Shown piece after piece: positions 49,323-58,651 of a stretch of 64,000 bases of DNA; position 1 is the first letter of the stretch, and the number at the start of each line of letters is the position of its first letter. Source of the stretch: UBA877 sp034436335. GTDB lineage: Bacteria; Chloroflexota; Anaerolineae; Anaerolineales; Villigracilaceae. A program made the translations under genes and the position numbers. Under the pieces are notes generated by a model, which searched no databases, was not told the origin of the DNA, and saw only the letters and a list, made by a program, of their open reading frames with translations. The stretch covers positions 18,547-82,546 of the forward strand of contig DAOTVO010000003.1 in NCBI GenBank assembly GCA_034436335.1, written 5' to 3'.

Positions 49323-51194
49323 GTGAATTCTAGAAACCAGTCTTTCATCATTTACCTCTTGCTGGGAATCGCCATTGTTGCGATGATTTACTTCAACATC
49401 ATCCAGCAATCCGATTCTCAGGGGCCGCTTTCGATTAACGAAGTAGCCGCCCTTGTGCAAGAGGGAAAAGTCAGCCGTATTGTTGTCAACAACGACAACA
49501 GTTTATTGGTGATTACCCGCGGCGAAGATAAAGCGACCATCGAACACACTTCCCAGAAAGAACCGGAAACAACGCTGGTGGCTCAATTGCTGGCTCTGGG
49601 GGTCTCGCCTGAAAAACTCTCCCCTTCTGTGATTTCCATCCAGGCCAAGCCGCCCAGCCCATGGAGCAACATCCTGACTCTGACCGGTTATTTCTTGCCG
49701 GTGCTTTTCCTGGGCATCATGTTCTGGTTCATCTTCCGCCAGGCGCAGGGCAGCAATAACGCCGCCATGGCGTTTGGGAAATCAAAAGCGCGCATGTTCA
49801 GCGGAGAACACCCCACCGTCACCTTTGAAGACGTAGCCGGTGTGGATGAATCGAAGGAAGAGTTGCGCGAGGTGGTCGAGTTCCTGAAAGAGCCGCAAAA
49901 ATTCATCCAGTTGGGTGCCCGCATCCCCAAGGGCGTCCTGCTGGTTGGCCCGCCCGGCACCGGGAAGACTCTGCTTGCCAAAGCGGTTTCCGGCGAGGCG
50001 GGTGTGCCTTTCTTCTCGATTTCCGGCTCGGAATTTGTCGAAATGTTCGTCGGCGTGGGTGCCAGCCGCGTGCGCGACCTGTTCGACCAGGCCAAACGAC
50101 ACAGCCCCTGCATCGTCTTTGTGGATGAAATCGACGCGGTGGGACGCCAGCGCGGCGCCGGTCTGGGCGGCTCGCACGATGAGCGTGAGCAGACCCTCAA
50201 CCAGATGCTGGTCGAAATGGACGGCTTCGACACCGACACGAACATCATTATCATCGCCGCCACCAATCGCCCCGACATCCTCGACCCGGCCCTGTTGCGT
50301 CCCGGCCGCTTCGACCGCCGCGTGACCCTCGACCGGCCCGACATGAAAGGCCGCGAAGCCATCCTGAAGGTCCACGCCCGCGGCAAGCCCTTCGAACCGA
50401 ATATTGACCTGGGTGCAATTGCGCGCGGCACCCCTGGCTTTGTGGGCGCAGACCTGGAGAACTTGGTCAACGAGAGCGCCATCCTGGCCGCCCGGCGCAA
50501 CAAGAAAGCCATCGGGCAGGCAGAACTGGAAGAAGCCATTGAGCGGGTAGTGATGGGACCGGAGCGCAAATCCCGCCTCATCAGCAACGAAGAAAAACGC
50601 ATCATCGCCTACCACGAAGCCGGTCACGCAGTGGTTATGAACGCCATCCCCGAAGCCGACCCGGTGCAGAAAATTACCATCGTTGGGCGCGGGCAGGCCG
50701 GAGGTCTGACTTGGTATCGCCCCGAAGATGACCGGATTCTGACATCCCGCAAAAAGATGATTGCGCAACTGGCCGGTTCGCTGGGCGGACGCGCCGCCGA
50801 ACAACTCGTCTTCGACGACATCACCTCCGGCGCTTCTTCTGACCTGGAAATGGTGACCCGCATGGCGCGTACTATGGTCACCCGCCTGGGTATGAGCGAG
50901 GAACTCGGTCAGCGCGTGTATGGTCAGAAAGAAGAACTCATCTTCCTGGGGCGTGAAATCGCCGAACAGCGCGATTACTCGGAGGCCGTCGCCGAGCAAA
51001 TTGACCGCGAAGTGCGCCGCATCGTAGATGAGTGCTACCAAAAAGCGCTTTCCATCTTGAAAGAATACCGCGCCCAACTGGATGCGGTCGCCAATAAACT
51101 GCTCGAAGTGGAAACCCTGACGCGCGAAGAATTCGAGAAAATCTTCCCCCCGCCGCTCCCCAAGAAAAGTGGAACCCCTCAGCCGGTGTCTTGA
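49323..51194 (+). CDS. ftsH: ATP-dependent zinc metalloprotease FtsH
   Basis: A 623-residue membrane AAA protease with GTG start. Two transmembrane helices (about 8-27 and 115-135) enclose an external domain. Walker A is GPPGTGKT (near 205), Walker B LFVDEIDAVG-like (near 265), SRH AATNRPDILDPALLRPGRFDR (near 310-332) and the zinc site HEAGH (near 435), with the third ligand Asp in the later ASSDLEM part. It degrades misfolded membrane proteins and regulators. TAGGAGG precedes the GTG. No FtsH-modulator gene is adjacent. Confidence 0.97.
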   Translation: MNSRNQSFIIYLLLGIAIVAMIYFNIIQQSDSQGPLSINEVAALVQEGKVSRIVVNNDNSLLVITRGEDKATIEHTSQKEPETTLVAQLLALGVSPEKLSPSVISIQAKPPSPWSNILTLTGYFLPVLFLGIMFWFIFRQAQGSNNAAMAFGKSKARMFSGEHPTVTFEDVAGVDESKEELREVVEFLKEPQKFIQLGARIPKGVLLVGPPGTGKTLLAKAVSGEAGVPFFSISGSEFVEMFVGVGASRVRDLFDQAKRHSPCIVFVDEIDAVGRQRGAGLGGSHDEREQTLNQMLVEMDGFDTDTNIIIIAATNRPDILDPALLRPGRFDRRVTLDRPDMKGREAILKVHARGKPFEPNIDLGAIARGTPGFVGADLENLVNESAILAARRNKKAIGQAELEEAIERVVMGPERKSRLISNEEKRIIAYHEAGHAVVMNAIPEADPVQKITIVGRGQAGGLTWYRPEDDRILTSRKKMIAQLAGSLGGRAAEQLVFDDITSGASSDLEMVTRMARTMVTRLGMSEELGQRVYGQKEELIFLGREIAEQRDYSEAVAEQIDREVRRIVDECYQKALSILKEYRAQLDAVANKLLEVETLTREEFEKIFPPPLPKKSGTPQPVS

Positions 51195-51217
51195 GAAATA
51201 AAGAGCCGATTAACGCC

Positions 51218-51250
51218 CTCACCCTGCCAGATTGGCAGGGTGAGTTTTTT
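51218..51250 (+). terminator. Terminator after ftsH
   Basis: A 12-bp perfect stem (51218-51229 with 51233-51244), 3-base loop and six T residues. Confidence 0.93.
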
Positions 51251-51254
51251 AGGC

Positions 51255-51341
51255 GGAGAGGGTGGGATTCGAACCCACGGTGGGGACAAGCCCCACAACG
51301 GTTTTCGAGACCGTCCCATTCAACCGCTCTGGCACCTCTCC
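51255..51341 (-). tRNA. tRNA-Ser (anticodon CGA)
   Basis: 87 bases on the minus strand. The 7-bp acceptor stem is GGAGAGG/CCTCTCC, the anticodon loop CTCGAAA reads UCG codons, the long variable arm is typical of class II tRNAs, and GTTCGAATC is the T-arm. No CCA is encoded; the discriminator is G. It lies back to back with ftsH, with the terminator at its 3' side. Confidence 0.96.
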
Positions 51342-51407
51342 AGGGACAGCGGGCGCTATTATATCTCAAATTTCGAGATTGTCACATCCCTGCCTAAGAA
51401 ATCGTCC

Positions 51408-52235
51408 CTAATGCCGGGAAAGCCAGTCGAGCAGATAGGCAAAAACCTGCTCTTTTTCCGGCTCGTTGTGTGTCTCGTGAGTGAGGCCTTCCCAGAGTTT
51501 GAGCGTGCAATCGCCTTTGACAGCGGCGGCGAATTCCCGGCTGCCGCGGTCGTAAGCAATCTGGTCGGCCGTGCCGTGCATGAGGAGCAGCGGAACGGGG
51601 AACTCGGCCGCATGCTCGAAAGCCCAATTGATGGCTTCGAGCAGACCCCGCGCCATGCCGAAGGTAATCTTGTCATGCACAAGCGGGTCTTCGCGGTAGC
51701 GGCGGACAACCTCTGGGTCGCGCGAGATGGCCGCCGCGTCCAATCCGCTCGGCAGGCCGGAGGCGGGGAACAGAGCGCCCAGCAACTTCGCCAGCGCGAC
51801 TTTGCCCTTTTGTTCCTCGAGGGCAGTCCGCAGACCGGGCGAGGTGACAATGGCGCCGGCAAGGGCGGGTTTACGCCGCAGGACATAATTCAGGGTCAAG
51901 ATACCGCCCAGGCTGTGACCGTAGATGAATTGACGCTTGCCGGGGAAGATTTCCGACGCCTGGGCAAACATCGAAGCGATGTCTTTCATAAAATCTTCGA
52001 ATGAAGCCGCATGGCCGCGCTGGCCTCCCGACCTGCCATGACCGCGCAGGTCAAAGCCCATCAAGGCATAGCCTTTCCCGGCCAACATTTCGCCGACATG
52101 GTTGTAACGCCGACAATGTTCCCCCAGACCATGCACAAGGACAATCACGGCTCGCGGGTCGCCATCTGGCGTCCAACGGCAGCCGAACATGTCCAGGCCG
52201 TCGAATGATTTCCATTTCCATTCGTGAACTTGCAT
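51408..52235 (-). CDS. Alpha/beta hydrolase (monoacylglycerol lipase-like)
   Basis: A 275-residue serine hydrolase of the lysophospholipase/monoacylglycerol lipase group. The oxyanion motif is HGLGEH (near 40-45), the nucleophile elbow is GHSLGG (near 116-121), and the late Asp (GTADQIA) and His (THETHN) complete the triad. Start 52235 gives the better distance to GGAGG than the ATG three bases upstream. It is the last gene of the V4R operon, so it may act on a lipid. Confidence 0.9.
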   Translation of the reverse strand: MQVHEWKWKSFDGLDMFGCRWTPDGDPRAVIVLVHGLGEHCRRYNHVGEMLAGKGYALMGFDLRGHGRSGGQRGHAASFEDFMKDIASMFAQASEIFPGKRQFIYGHSLGGILTLNYVLRRKPALAGAIVTSPGLRTALEEQKGKVALAKLLGALFPASGLPSGLDAAAISRDPEVVRRYREDPLVHDKITFGMARGLLEAINWAFEHAAEFPVPLLLMHGTADQIAYDRGSREFAAAVKGDCTLKLWEGLTHETHNEPEKEQVFAYLLDWLSRH

Positions 52236-52816
52236 CATGCACCTCCATATCTGATTTTGAATTCGCAATCCGGAGCGCCGGTTGCTTTGCAGGCAATCTC
52301 TTCAATGTCCATATCCTGACCGGTTGCCCAAAGAAGCGCGGCCTGAAGGATCCCCACCGTCACGTGACAAATGGGAGCGCTTTCCTGCTGACCCAGAGCA
52401 GCCGCTCCGCGCTCATCCACCAGGAGCAGATCGCGGTCGAGGGTGTAGATGCGGGTACAACCGCCTCCTTCGGCAAGGCGCGCAGCCACGAGGTCCAGCA
52501 TGCGGCGAGGCCGGGCCGGGAGCGGGAGACGGCGGGCAATTTCCAATTCGGCCTTTTCTTTCAGAGTGGTGTGTCTGAGGATTTGTTCCCACATGTCATG
52601 TCCCACCCGCAGGAGAATGCCGCGGGCGCCGCGTCCATAGAACAGGCGCAGCGCCTTCTGAAAGCGGGCATATATTTCCGCCGCCGATTCGGAATCCACG
52701 CCCTCCAGGTCGGCAGGGGTCAGGCCGGTTTTCTCAAGCACAAGGGGGAGGTTGCGCCCGCTTATCTCCTCAAGGGTAGAGTGGATGAAACTTTTCACCA
52801 GACGGACAGAAATCAC
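52235..52816 (-). CDS. V4R (4-vinyl reductase) domain protein 1
   Basis: A 193-residue protein whose C-terminal half carries the V4R/4VR signature (ARLAEGGGC...; TGAPDCEFKIRYGG at the end; late Cys near residues 116 and 185). V4R domains bind small hydrophobic ligands or signals, as in the BchJ and XylR families. The GTG start at 52816 overlaps the previous gene by 4 bases (GTGA) and follows GGAGG. It forms a duplicated pair with the next gene. Confidence 0.82.
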   Translation of the reverse strand: MISVRLVKSFIHSTLEEISGRNLPLVLEKTGLTPADLEGVDSESAAEIYARFQKALRLFYGRGARGILLRVGHDMWEQILRHTTLKEKAELEIARRLPLPARPRRMLDLVAARLAEGGGCTRIYTLDRDLLLVDERGAAALGQQESAPICHVTVGILQAALLWATGQDMDIEEIACKATGAPDCEFKIRYGGA

Positions 52817-53433
52817 GCTTTTGAGCCTCCCACCTCGAAGCGGCAATATTTGTCGCCTTTTGCAATGCAATGGGTTTCGGTGATTTCGTATTCCTGGTCG
52901 GTAGCCCAGCGGACGGCTTCGGCCAGTGAGCCGACGTAGAGATGACAAACGGGCTGGTCGCTGTGACGTCCCATGCAGATGCCGCAGGTGGCCTCGCAGT
53001 AGGCAATCGTCTCGCCGTCTTCCTCCAGCCAGGCTTCCACCTGCGGATTGGTCTTCTTGAGCGCATTAACCATGCCGTTGAGAACAAACTTGATGCGGCT
53101 TCGGGCAGGCATTAGTTTGAGCGCCGCCCCGGCGACGCCCATCAGCGCGCCCTGCTCACGAATGCCGTATTGGAAGGATGCTTTTCCAATACGGCGCAGT
53201 ATTCCCTTGCCGCCGCGCCCATAAAAATTCTCAATGGCTTCATTGAAGCGAGCATATTCGACAGTTTTGATGGCCGGGTTGGTATCGTTGGGCGGGAAAT
53301 TACCAACGAAGCGTTCTAGCCCCACACTGCGCAGAACAGCATTGAGACCGTTTTCGCCCATCACTTCCTGAGCAGCCGTCAGCGCCTGGCGCACCAATGC
53401 ATTGACAATGACGGCTTCTTCGGGATTGACCAT
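52813..53433 (-). CDS. V4R (4-vinyl reductase) domain protein 2
   Basis: A 206-residue paralogue of the preceding V4R gene. FYGRGGKGILRRIGKASFQYGI (about 70-92) matches FYGRGARGILLRVGHDMWEQIL in the sister protein. Cysteines are at CEATCGICMGRHSDQPVC (about 146-163), and the end is DKYCRFEV. Such Cys-rich V4R proteins may sense small ligands. They are part of a co-translated set with a GNAT and a hydrolase. Confidence 0.82.
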   Translation of the reverse strand: MVNPEEAVIVNALVRQALTAAQEVMGENGLNAVLRSVGLERFVGNFPPNDTNPAIKTVEYARFNEAIENFYGRGGKGILRRIGKASFQYGIREQGALMGVAGAALKLMPARSRIKFVLNGMVNALKKTNPQVEAWLEEDGETIAYCEATCGICMGRHSDQPVCHLYVGSLAEAVRWATDQEYEITETHCIAKGDKYCRFEVGGSKA

Positions 53434-53451
53434 TTGGACCTCCTTCGCAGG

Positions 53452-54303
53452 TTAGGAAATCCGGTAACAATAGACCGGATAATATTCTCCTGTTTCGCGA
53501 AATCCGATACGTTTATAGAGTGAGAGTGAGCCAGCATTGTCGCTCTGCGTGTTGACGGTAAAGTGATGCACTCCGCGCCGAGCGGCATATTTCATCATCT
53601 CGGTAACGAGCACATATCCAATGCCGCGTCCCTGTGCTTCGGGAAGCACGGCCAGGCGGGCAAGGTGCATTCCCAGGGGGGTGCGTGTACTGATCTGATA
53701 GCCAATGATTTGTTGTTCTGCTTCGGCAACCGTGGCAATGGAGGCTTGCCGGTAGGCCAACGATAAGGATGAGAGCGAGTTTTGCCAAAGCGGGGCAAAA
53801 GCACGGGCATCCACCTTCGCGACAGCAGGCAAGTCATAAGAGAGCATGGGACGAATCACGAAGGAGTAGGCCGGATTTTCTTTCTCCTCGCCTGGCTGGT
53901 CGCAGGCAAGCATGACAATATGCTGTTCAGTGGTGAATCCGCTATTTTCCAGATAGGGGGCGAGCCACTCTCTGAGCAAAATTGCAGCGGCAATCATGCC
54001 GGGCAGGCAGCTGAGTTCACGCCGAGCCGTTTCCCACAAGAGGAACCAGGCCTCTCCATCGGACAAGCGGCCATCGTTGACAAAAAGTCTGAGCCAGGCT
54101 ATGCCTGGCGGGTCTGGCGGGCAGGCCAGAGAAGCGCACAGTTCGCCTCTTTCCTCCAGGATAAGGAAAGGCGAATTGCCGATCCACTCCAGCGGGTCGC
54201 GCCAATCCAGGTGGCGGTGGACGTTGGAAACGCGGGCTGTCAGGCGGGATAACGGCTGATGGTCGGTAAACACCGCCGACCGGATTATTCTCTCCGGGCT
54301 CAT
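53452..54303 (-). CDS. GNAT-family N-acetyltransferase
   Basis: A 283-residue protein. The GNAT fold is in the C-terminal half: LARLAVLPEAQGRGIGYVLVTEMM (about 205-229) is the CoA-binding motif and NAGSLSLYKRIGFRETGEYY (about 255-275) follows. The N-terminal half (about 1-150) is a companion domain. Start 54303 is chosen because the ATG overlaps the TPR stop (ATGA). Substrate unknown. Confidence 0.85.
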   Translation of the reverse strand: MSPERIIRSAVFTDHQPLSRLTARVSNVHRHLDWRDPLEWIGNSPFLILEERGELCASLACPPDPPGIAWLRLFVNDGRLSDGEAWFLLWETARRELSCLPGMIAAAILLREWLAPYLENSGFTTEQHIVMLACDQPGEEKENPAYSFVIRPMLSYDLPAVAKVDARAFAPLWQNSLSSLSLAYRQASIATVAEAEQQIIGYQISTRTPLGMHLARLAVLPEAQGRGIGYVLVTEMMKYAARRGVHHFTVNTQSDNAGSLSLYKRIGFRETGEYYPVYCYRIS

Positions 54304-54830
54304 AAGCGGAAGGATAAAAGTTTTTTCATCAAGCGCTGTTTTGGAGTGGGGTATTTGACTCCGGCAAGGCCAGATTGCAGGGCAATTACGGCATTCAGAA
54401 ATTGCCAACGGCCCAAGTAAAGGGCGGAAAGCAATTGCATCACCTGAAAACGCATCTGGTCTTCGCCCGCTCGTTCAAGGGCTTCTCCTGCTTTTTCATA
54501 CTCTCGGATAGCCTCTTTGAACCGCCGAAGCGCCTGAAGCGCCGAGGCGCGATTGGCATGGGTGATGCCCAAACGGCGGAAGTCGCCTGCCTCGGCAAAG
54601 GGGCGCTCTGCGCCTTCCAAGGCTTCGAGGGCCTGTTTGGGCTGTTTGGCGCGCAACAGAGAAACCGAGAGGTTATTTTTCATCTCGGCCGCCATGAGCG
54701 CATCGCCCTGGGCGGCAAAAGTAGAGGCGGCCTCGGCATAAGTTTGGGCAGCCGAGGCGAAATCTCCGGCCTCATAGGCCTGTTTGGCGCGGCGGGCCAG
54801 TTCATCGGCAGGGGAAATGTTTTGGTTCAT
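54300..54830 (-). CDS. Tetratricopeptide repeat protein
   Basis: A 176-residue protein made of about three TPR units (AYEAGDFASAAQTYAEAASTFA, NLSVSLLRAKQPKQALEALEGA, NRASALQALRRFKEAIREYEKA). It would act as an adaptor. It overlaps the GNAT gene (ATGA) and the XRE gene (TGATG), so it is translationally locked into the operon. Confidence 0.87.
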   Translation of the reverse strand: MNQNISPADELARRAKQAYEAGDFASAAQTYAEAASTFAAQGDALMAAEMKNNLSVSLLRAKQPKQALEALEGAERPFAEAGDFRRLGITHANRASALQALRRFKEAIREYEKAGEALERAGEDQMRFQVMQLLSALYLGRWQFLNAVIALQSGLAGVKYPTPKQRLMKKLLSFRL

Positions 54831-55507
54831 CAGAAGGTAATGTCCAGAAGGTTTTCGGCCAGGGAGCGTAGTTTTTCAGTGGACATGGTGCTCAATTTCA
54901 TGGCCAGTTCTAGATACGGGAGATTGACGGGCTTGGCAACAAATTCCTGGACTTCACGAGGCAATCGGAGAAAATCGGCAATGGATTTCTGCTCGGTCAT
55001 CCACAAGCCGACGGGGCCGCTTTTGTCCAGAAAATCCTCGATGCGGCTCCCTAACAAGTCGGCCAAAACTTCCAGTTCGGGGAGCGGGATAGGCCGTTCA
55101 CCCAGTTCGTAGGAACGCAAGCGGGGCACCGAGATGCCGCTCTGTTCGGAGAGTCCGCGCAAAGACATGCTGACCTCTTCGCGAGATTGCCTGAGCAAAG
55201 CGCCAATAAGCCGCTGACGAATGCCAATCAGGGCCGGCAGATTGAGGTTCTCTGTGGGATCGGCATCATCAGAGCGGGCTTCGCGGCTCCAAAAGTGGGT
55301 AATGGGAATGGACAGAGCAAAGGCGAGGAGTTCCAGTTCGGGTAATGAGGGAGCCTTGCGTCCATCCTCCCAGGCACGCAGAGTACCGGGCGTCACACCG
55401 ATGGAAGCGGCGCATTCCGCAATATTTTTGCGCCGGAACTGACGGGCATCACGAATCAGCACGCCGAGTTTTTTAGTTCTTACGATGACCTGGGCTTGAA
55501 TGCTCAT
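54830..55507 (-). CDS. Double helix-turn-helix XRE-family regulator
   Basis: A 225-residue protein with two XRE (Cro/C1-type) DNA-binding domains: about 12-72 (IAECAASIGVTPGTLRAWEDGRKAPSLPELELL) and about 98-160 (LSEQSGISVPRLRSYELGERPIPLPELEVL). The tail (about 170-225) may be for ligand binding or dimerisation. It heads the operon and probably regulates it. TATAAT (complement of 55533-55538) lies upstream of the start at 55507, and AAGGAAA is the likely ribosome site. Confidence 0.88.
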   Translation of the reverse strand: MSIQAQVIVRTKKLGVLIRDARQFRRKNIAECAASIGVTPGTLRAWEDGRKAPSLPELELLAFALSIPITHFWSREARSDDADPTENLNLPALIGIRQRLIGALLRQSREEVSMSLRGLSEQSGISVPRLRSYELGERPIPLPELEVLADLLGSRIEDFLDKSGPVGLWMTEQKSIADFLRLPREVQEFVAKPVNLPYLELAMKLSTMSTEKLRSLAENLLDITF

Positions 55508-55593
55508 TGGGTTTCCTTTTCCTTCAAAGATCATTATAGCAAAGAGGCCAAAGACAGGCCAGCAAATTCGTCTTTCGAAGCCAGGTTGGTGAG

Positions 55594-56745
55594 TTATTTC
55601 GATGCTTTTTCTACAACAGCAAGCATCTGGGAAGCAGCATCCCGGAGCGCAAGTCCAACTGCGTCGTTGGAATAATTGGCAATAATCGGCTCGTGGCGGT
55701 TATTGGCAACTGTGAACGTGCCGCCCATATAAGGGACGGTGAGACGAACCGGTAAACCAATCATTTTCTCCAATTCGGGCCGGGTAAGCCCTTCAAGACC
55801 TACTGCCCGGTTTTGAATGACAAAGACTTTTTTCGAATCAATGCCCAGGGTCTTCAAATAGCCCCAGACGGCGCAGGTTAAGGTAGAAGTAGCCAGGTCA
55901 GTACCGAGAATCAGCACCAACAAGTCGGCGCGCCGGATAATGGGCAGGCTGATGCGAGAAAGAGAACGGCCCAGGTCCACAAAAACGTAGTCGTAAGCCG
56001 CCAGCATCATTTGTAAGATGGATGGGACCCGCTCGCCAGGCAGGTGATTGGCGGTTTCAGGGTCGGAACAGCCCGGTAGCAAATAAAAAGACCAACCGGC
56101 AATCAGCGGCAATTTTTCTCTGAAGTAGGCCGGAGAAATGGTATCGGAGCGTTGCATGGCTAGGGTGATGATGTTCAAGTTGTCGCTGTATCCCACAATA
56201 TCTGCAATGGAACCAAGCGGCAGGACAAGGTCCACCACCGCCACCTTTTTGTCGGGCTTACTGTTCGCAACGCACGTGGCAATATTGGCGCATAAGGAGG
56301 AGGTGCCGGTGCCGCCTTTGGCGCTCATAAACACGAATAATCGGCCTTGTTTTGCCGAAGTATGTTCTTTATCAAACGAGCGGGCAAGTACTTGCAGTAG
56401 GGACGGAATCGCTTCGCTGGACTTGACGATGTAATCATTACAGCCGGCAGAGATGAGCGCAGACATTTCCTGCAAATTTTGGTGACTAGAGAGCGCTACA
56501 CATGGAACGGCGGCGGTTCGCTGGTCTTTGCGCAGGCGAGCGATAAATTCCAACGAAGAAATATCGCCTAAGGCAGGGTCGAAAACAATGGCATCCGGCC
56601 GGTCCCGCCAAGCAGAAATCAGCCCTTCCCGGCCATTGGTCGAGACGAGGGTTTGATATCCCTCCTTTTGGAGGACTGTAGAAACGTATTTTCGGCTGTT
56701 TGCATCCCCATCAACAATAAGAATAGTCAGGGGCAACGAATTCAC
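55594..56745 (-). CDS. CpaE-like receiver-MinD/ParA ATPase
   Basis: A 383-residue protein. Residues 1-120 are a receiver (phospho-Asp D56, Lys K108), and 130-380 a MinD/ParA-type ATPase with a deviant Walker A KGGTGTSS (143-150). This is the architecture of CpaE, which positions pilus machinery in some bacteria. No cpa/tad pilus genes are seen nearby. The start is GTG at 56745 with AAGGTG upstream. It sits 14 bases after the response regulator gene. Confidence 0.85.
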   Translation of the reverse strand: MNSLPLTILIVDGDANSRKYVSTVLQKEGYQTLVSTNGREGLISAWRDRPDAIVFDPALGDISSLEFIARLRKDQRTAAVPCVALSSHQNLQEMSALISAGCNDYIVKSSEAIPSLLQVLARSFDKEHTSAKQGRLFVFMSAKGGTGTSSLCANIATCVANSKPDKKVAVVDLVLPLGSIADIVGYSDNLNIITLAMQRSDTISPAYFREKLPLIAGWSFYLLPGCSDPETANHLPGERVPSILQMMLAAYDYVFVDLGRSLSRISLPIIRRADLLVLILGTDLATSTLTCAVWGYLKTLGIDSKKVFVIQNRAVGLEGLTRPELEKMIGLPVRLTVPYMGGTFTVANNRHEPIIANYSNDAVGLALRDAASQMLAVVEKASK

Positions 56746-56759
56746 ATTTCACCTTCCAG

Positions 56760-57453
56760 TCATTTTTCAATCGGAGGCATCAGATATCCTAATCCAGAAC
56801 GGGTCACAATATGGCGCGGCGAATGCGCATCCTCTTCCACTTTCTGACGCAGACGAGCGATGGTTACCCAAAGGATTTCCTTATCTTCGCAGTATTCCGG
56901 CCCCCAGACGCTGGTAAGCAATTCTTCTGCCGTTAATACCTTCCCCACGTTTTGACAAAACTGCAACAGGAGGCGGTATTCGGTGGCCGAAAGATAAACC
57001 TGCTGTTCGCCGCGCCAGACTTCTGCGCGGGCAAAATCAATCCGCAGTTCGCCGTGAGAGAAAAACCGGCCTTGTCCCATATCGGTCACCTGGGCGCGGC
57101 GCAATACTGCGCGGACGCGCGCAAGCAATTCGGTGATGGAAAAGGGCTTCACCAGGTAGTCATCCGCTCCCACGTCTAGCCCGCGCACCCGGTCTTGTTC
57201 TTCGCCCTTGGCTGTCAGAATAATAATCGGGACATTCGAAAATTGGCGAATGCGCTGACAAACTGTAAAGCCATCCATGTTTGGCATCATCACATCAAGC
57301 AGAATCAAATCTGTCGGCGCAGCCGCAAAAGATTCCAAAGCAATTTGGCCGTCAGAGGCAGTTTGGACCTGATAGCCTTCGGTGAGGAGATTGGCTTCAA
57401 GAAGGCGCAAGTAGCGGGGTTCATCATCAACCACCAGGATTCGGACTGACATA
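56760..57453 (-). CDS. OmpR-family response regulator
   Basis: A 230-residue regulator: receiver about 1-115 with phospho-acceptor D53 (LILLDVMMPNMDG) and Lys near 102, then a winged-helix DNA-binding domain (ILWVTIARLRQKVE, SGLGYLMPP). Start 57453 (MSVRILVVDDE) is chosen; longer frames run into the kinase gene. Its start overlaps the kinase gene by 27 bases, so the pair is coupled. Confidence 0.93.
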
Positions 57454-58644
57454 TTCCTCTCTTTCAGGGACATTTTCATCAGCAGGTAATTCGATACAAA
57501 ACGACGTCCCTTTACCGGGGACGGTGCGCACAGAAATTTGGCCCTTGTGCGCCTGGATAATTTGCTTGCAAATAAAAAGGCCGAGGCCGGTGCCGCGCCG
57601 AGGGCTCCTCCCTTCAACGCGGTAAAAGCGTTCGAAGAGGAACGGGAGGTGCTGAGGAGGAATGCCAACACCATGATCGGAAAACGTGATCACCTGACGG
57701 TCTTTTTTTAGGTGCAAAGAAATCTCGATGGGGCTGCCGGGAGCGTATTTGATGGCATTATCAAAAAGATTGCTAAGCACCTGCGTAAGGCGAACGCTGT
57801 CGGCGCGCAGGGGAGGGGCCGGTTCCAGGTCGAGAGAAACTTCGAGACCCTGATAGCGGCTCTGAAATCGCATTGCTACATCTCTGAGGAGCGAATCCAG
57901 CCGAACCGGCTGGAAATCCATCGGCAAAGTCCCGGCTTGGAGACGAGCCGAATCGAGCATGCGGTCAATCAGTTGGATGAGATGGTCGGTTTCCTCGTCA
58001 ATAATGGTCAGGAATTCCCGCTGGGTGGCCTGGTCCCAGGTGGTATCAGGCCGCAAAAGCGAGGTGGTATATCCCTTGATAAAACCAAGCGGTGTATGCA
58101 ATTCATGCGAGATGGTGGCAATGAAATCATCCTGCAATTGGGCTCGATGATGCGCAAATTCCAACTGAGTCAGAGCCGCCTGCAAGGCTTCATGCTCCAG
58201 ACCATAGGCTACCTGATTGGCTGCCAGCACAGCAAAGGGCAACTGGTCGGCGCTGAATTCCGGCCCGCCAAAGCGTACAAAAATTAGCGCGCCGCGACCT
58301 GGAGTAAGTTCGAGCGGCAAACCAAGGCGGTAGGGCATCAGCGTTCGGTCGCGCGCAGAACTCCTCGACGGGACAACATTCATGATTTTGCCAGAGGCAA
58401 TGACCTGATTGGCCAATTCTTCCCCCCAGGAGGCATCCGCCTCCTTGCTTCGACCACGCCCGACCGCCCGTGCATACACGGCATCGGGAATGCCGCTGTT
58501 TTTCTCGGTTTTGTAAATGGCAATATTGTCAAAGACGAAACGGGAGCGAAGAGCAGCAAAAAAAGCATTGAAATACTTGTTCAGGTCGCCTTTTATGCCT
58601 GAAGCCCCTAATTGAGTAAACTCTTCCAGCGTTTCGTCATCCAT
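57427..58644 (-). CDS. Sensor histidine kinase with GAF-like domain
   Basis: A 405-residue soluble kinase. The N-terminal 150 residues form a GAF-like sensory part. H180 (FIATISHELHTPLG) is the phosphorylation site, and the N, G1 (DHGVGIP) and G2 (RGTGLGLFICK) boxes of the ATPase domain are intact. Being without membrane segments, it senses a cytoplasmic cue. Start 58644 is chosen because the longer frame has no support. Confidence 0.9.
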   Translation of the reverse strand: MDDETLEEFTQLGASGIKGDLNKYFNAFFAALRSRFVFDNIAIYKTEKNSGIPDAVYARAVGRGRSKEADASWGEELANQVIASGKIMNVVPSRSSARDRTLMPYRLGLPLELTPGRGALIFVRFGGPEFSADQLPFAVLAANQVAYGLEHEALQAALTQLEFAHHRAQLQDDFIATISHELHTPLGFIKGYTTSLLRPDTTWDQATQREFLTIIDEETDHLIQLIDRMLDSARLQAGTLPMDFQPVRLDSLLRDVAMRFQSRYQGLEVSLDLEPAPPLRADSVRLTQVLSNLFDNAIKYAPGSPIEISLHLKKDRQVITFSDHGVGIPPQHLPFLFERFYRVEGRSPRRGTGLGLFICKQIIQAHKGQISVRTVPGKGTSFCIELPADENVPEREEYVSPNPGG

Positions 58645-58651
58645 GACAGCC

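Noticed and set aside
51255..51341. tRNA-Ser as an integration site for an island
   Set aside because: No integrase and no repeat of the tRNA 3' end was seen on either side; the 3' end abuts the ftsH terminator.
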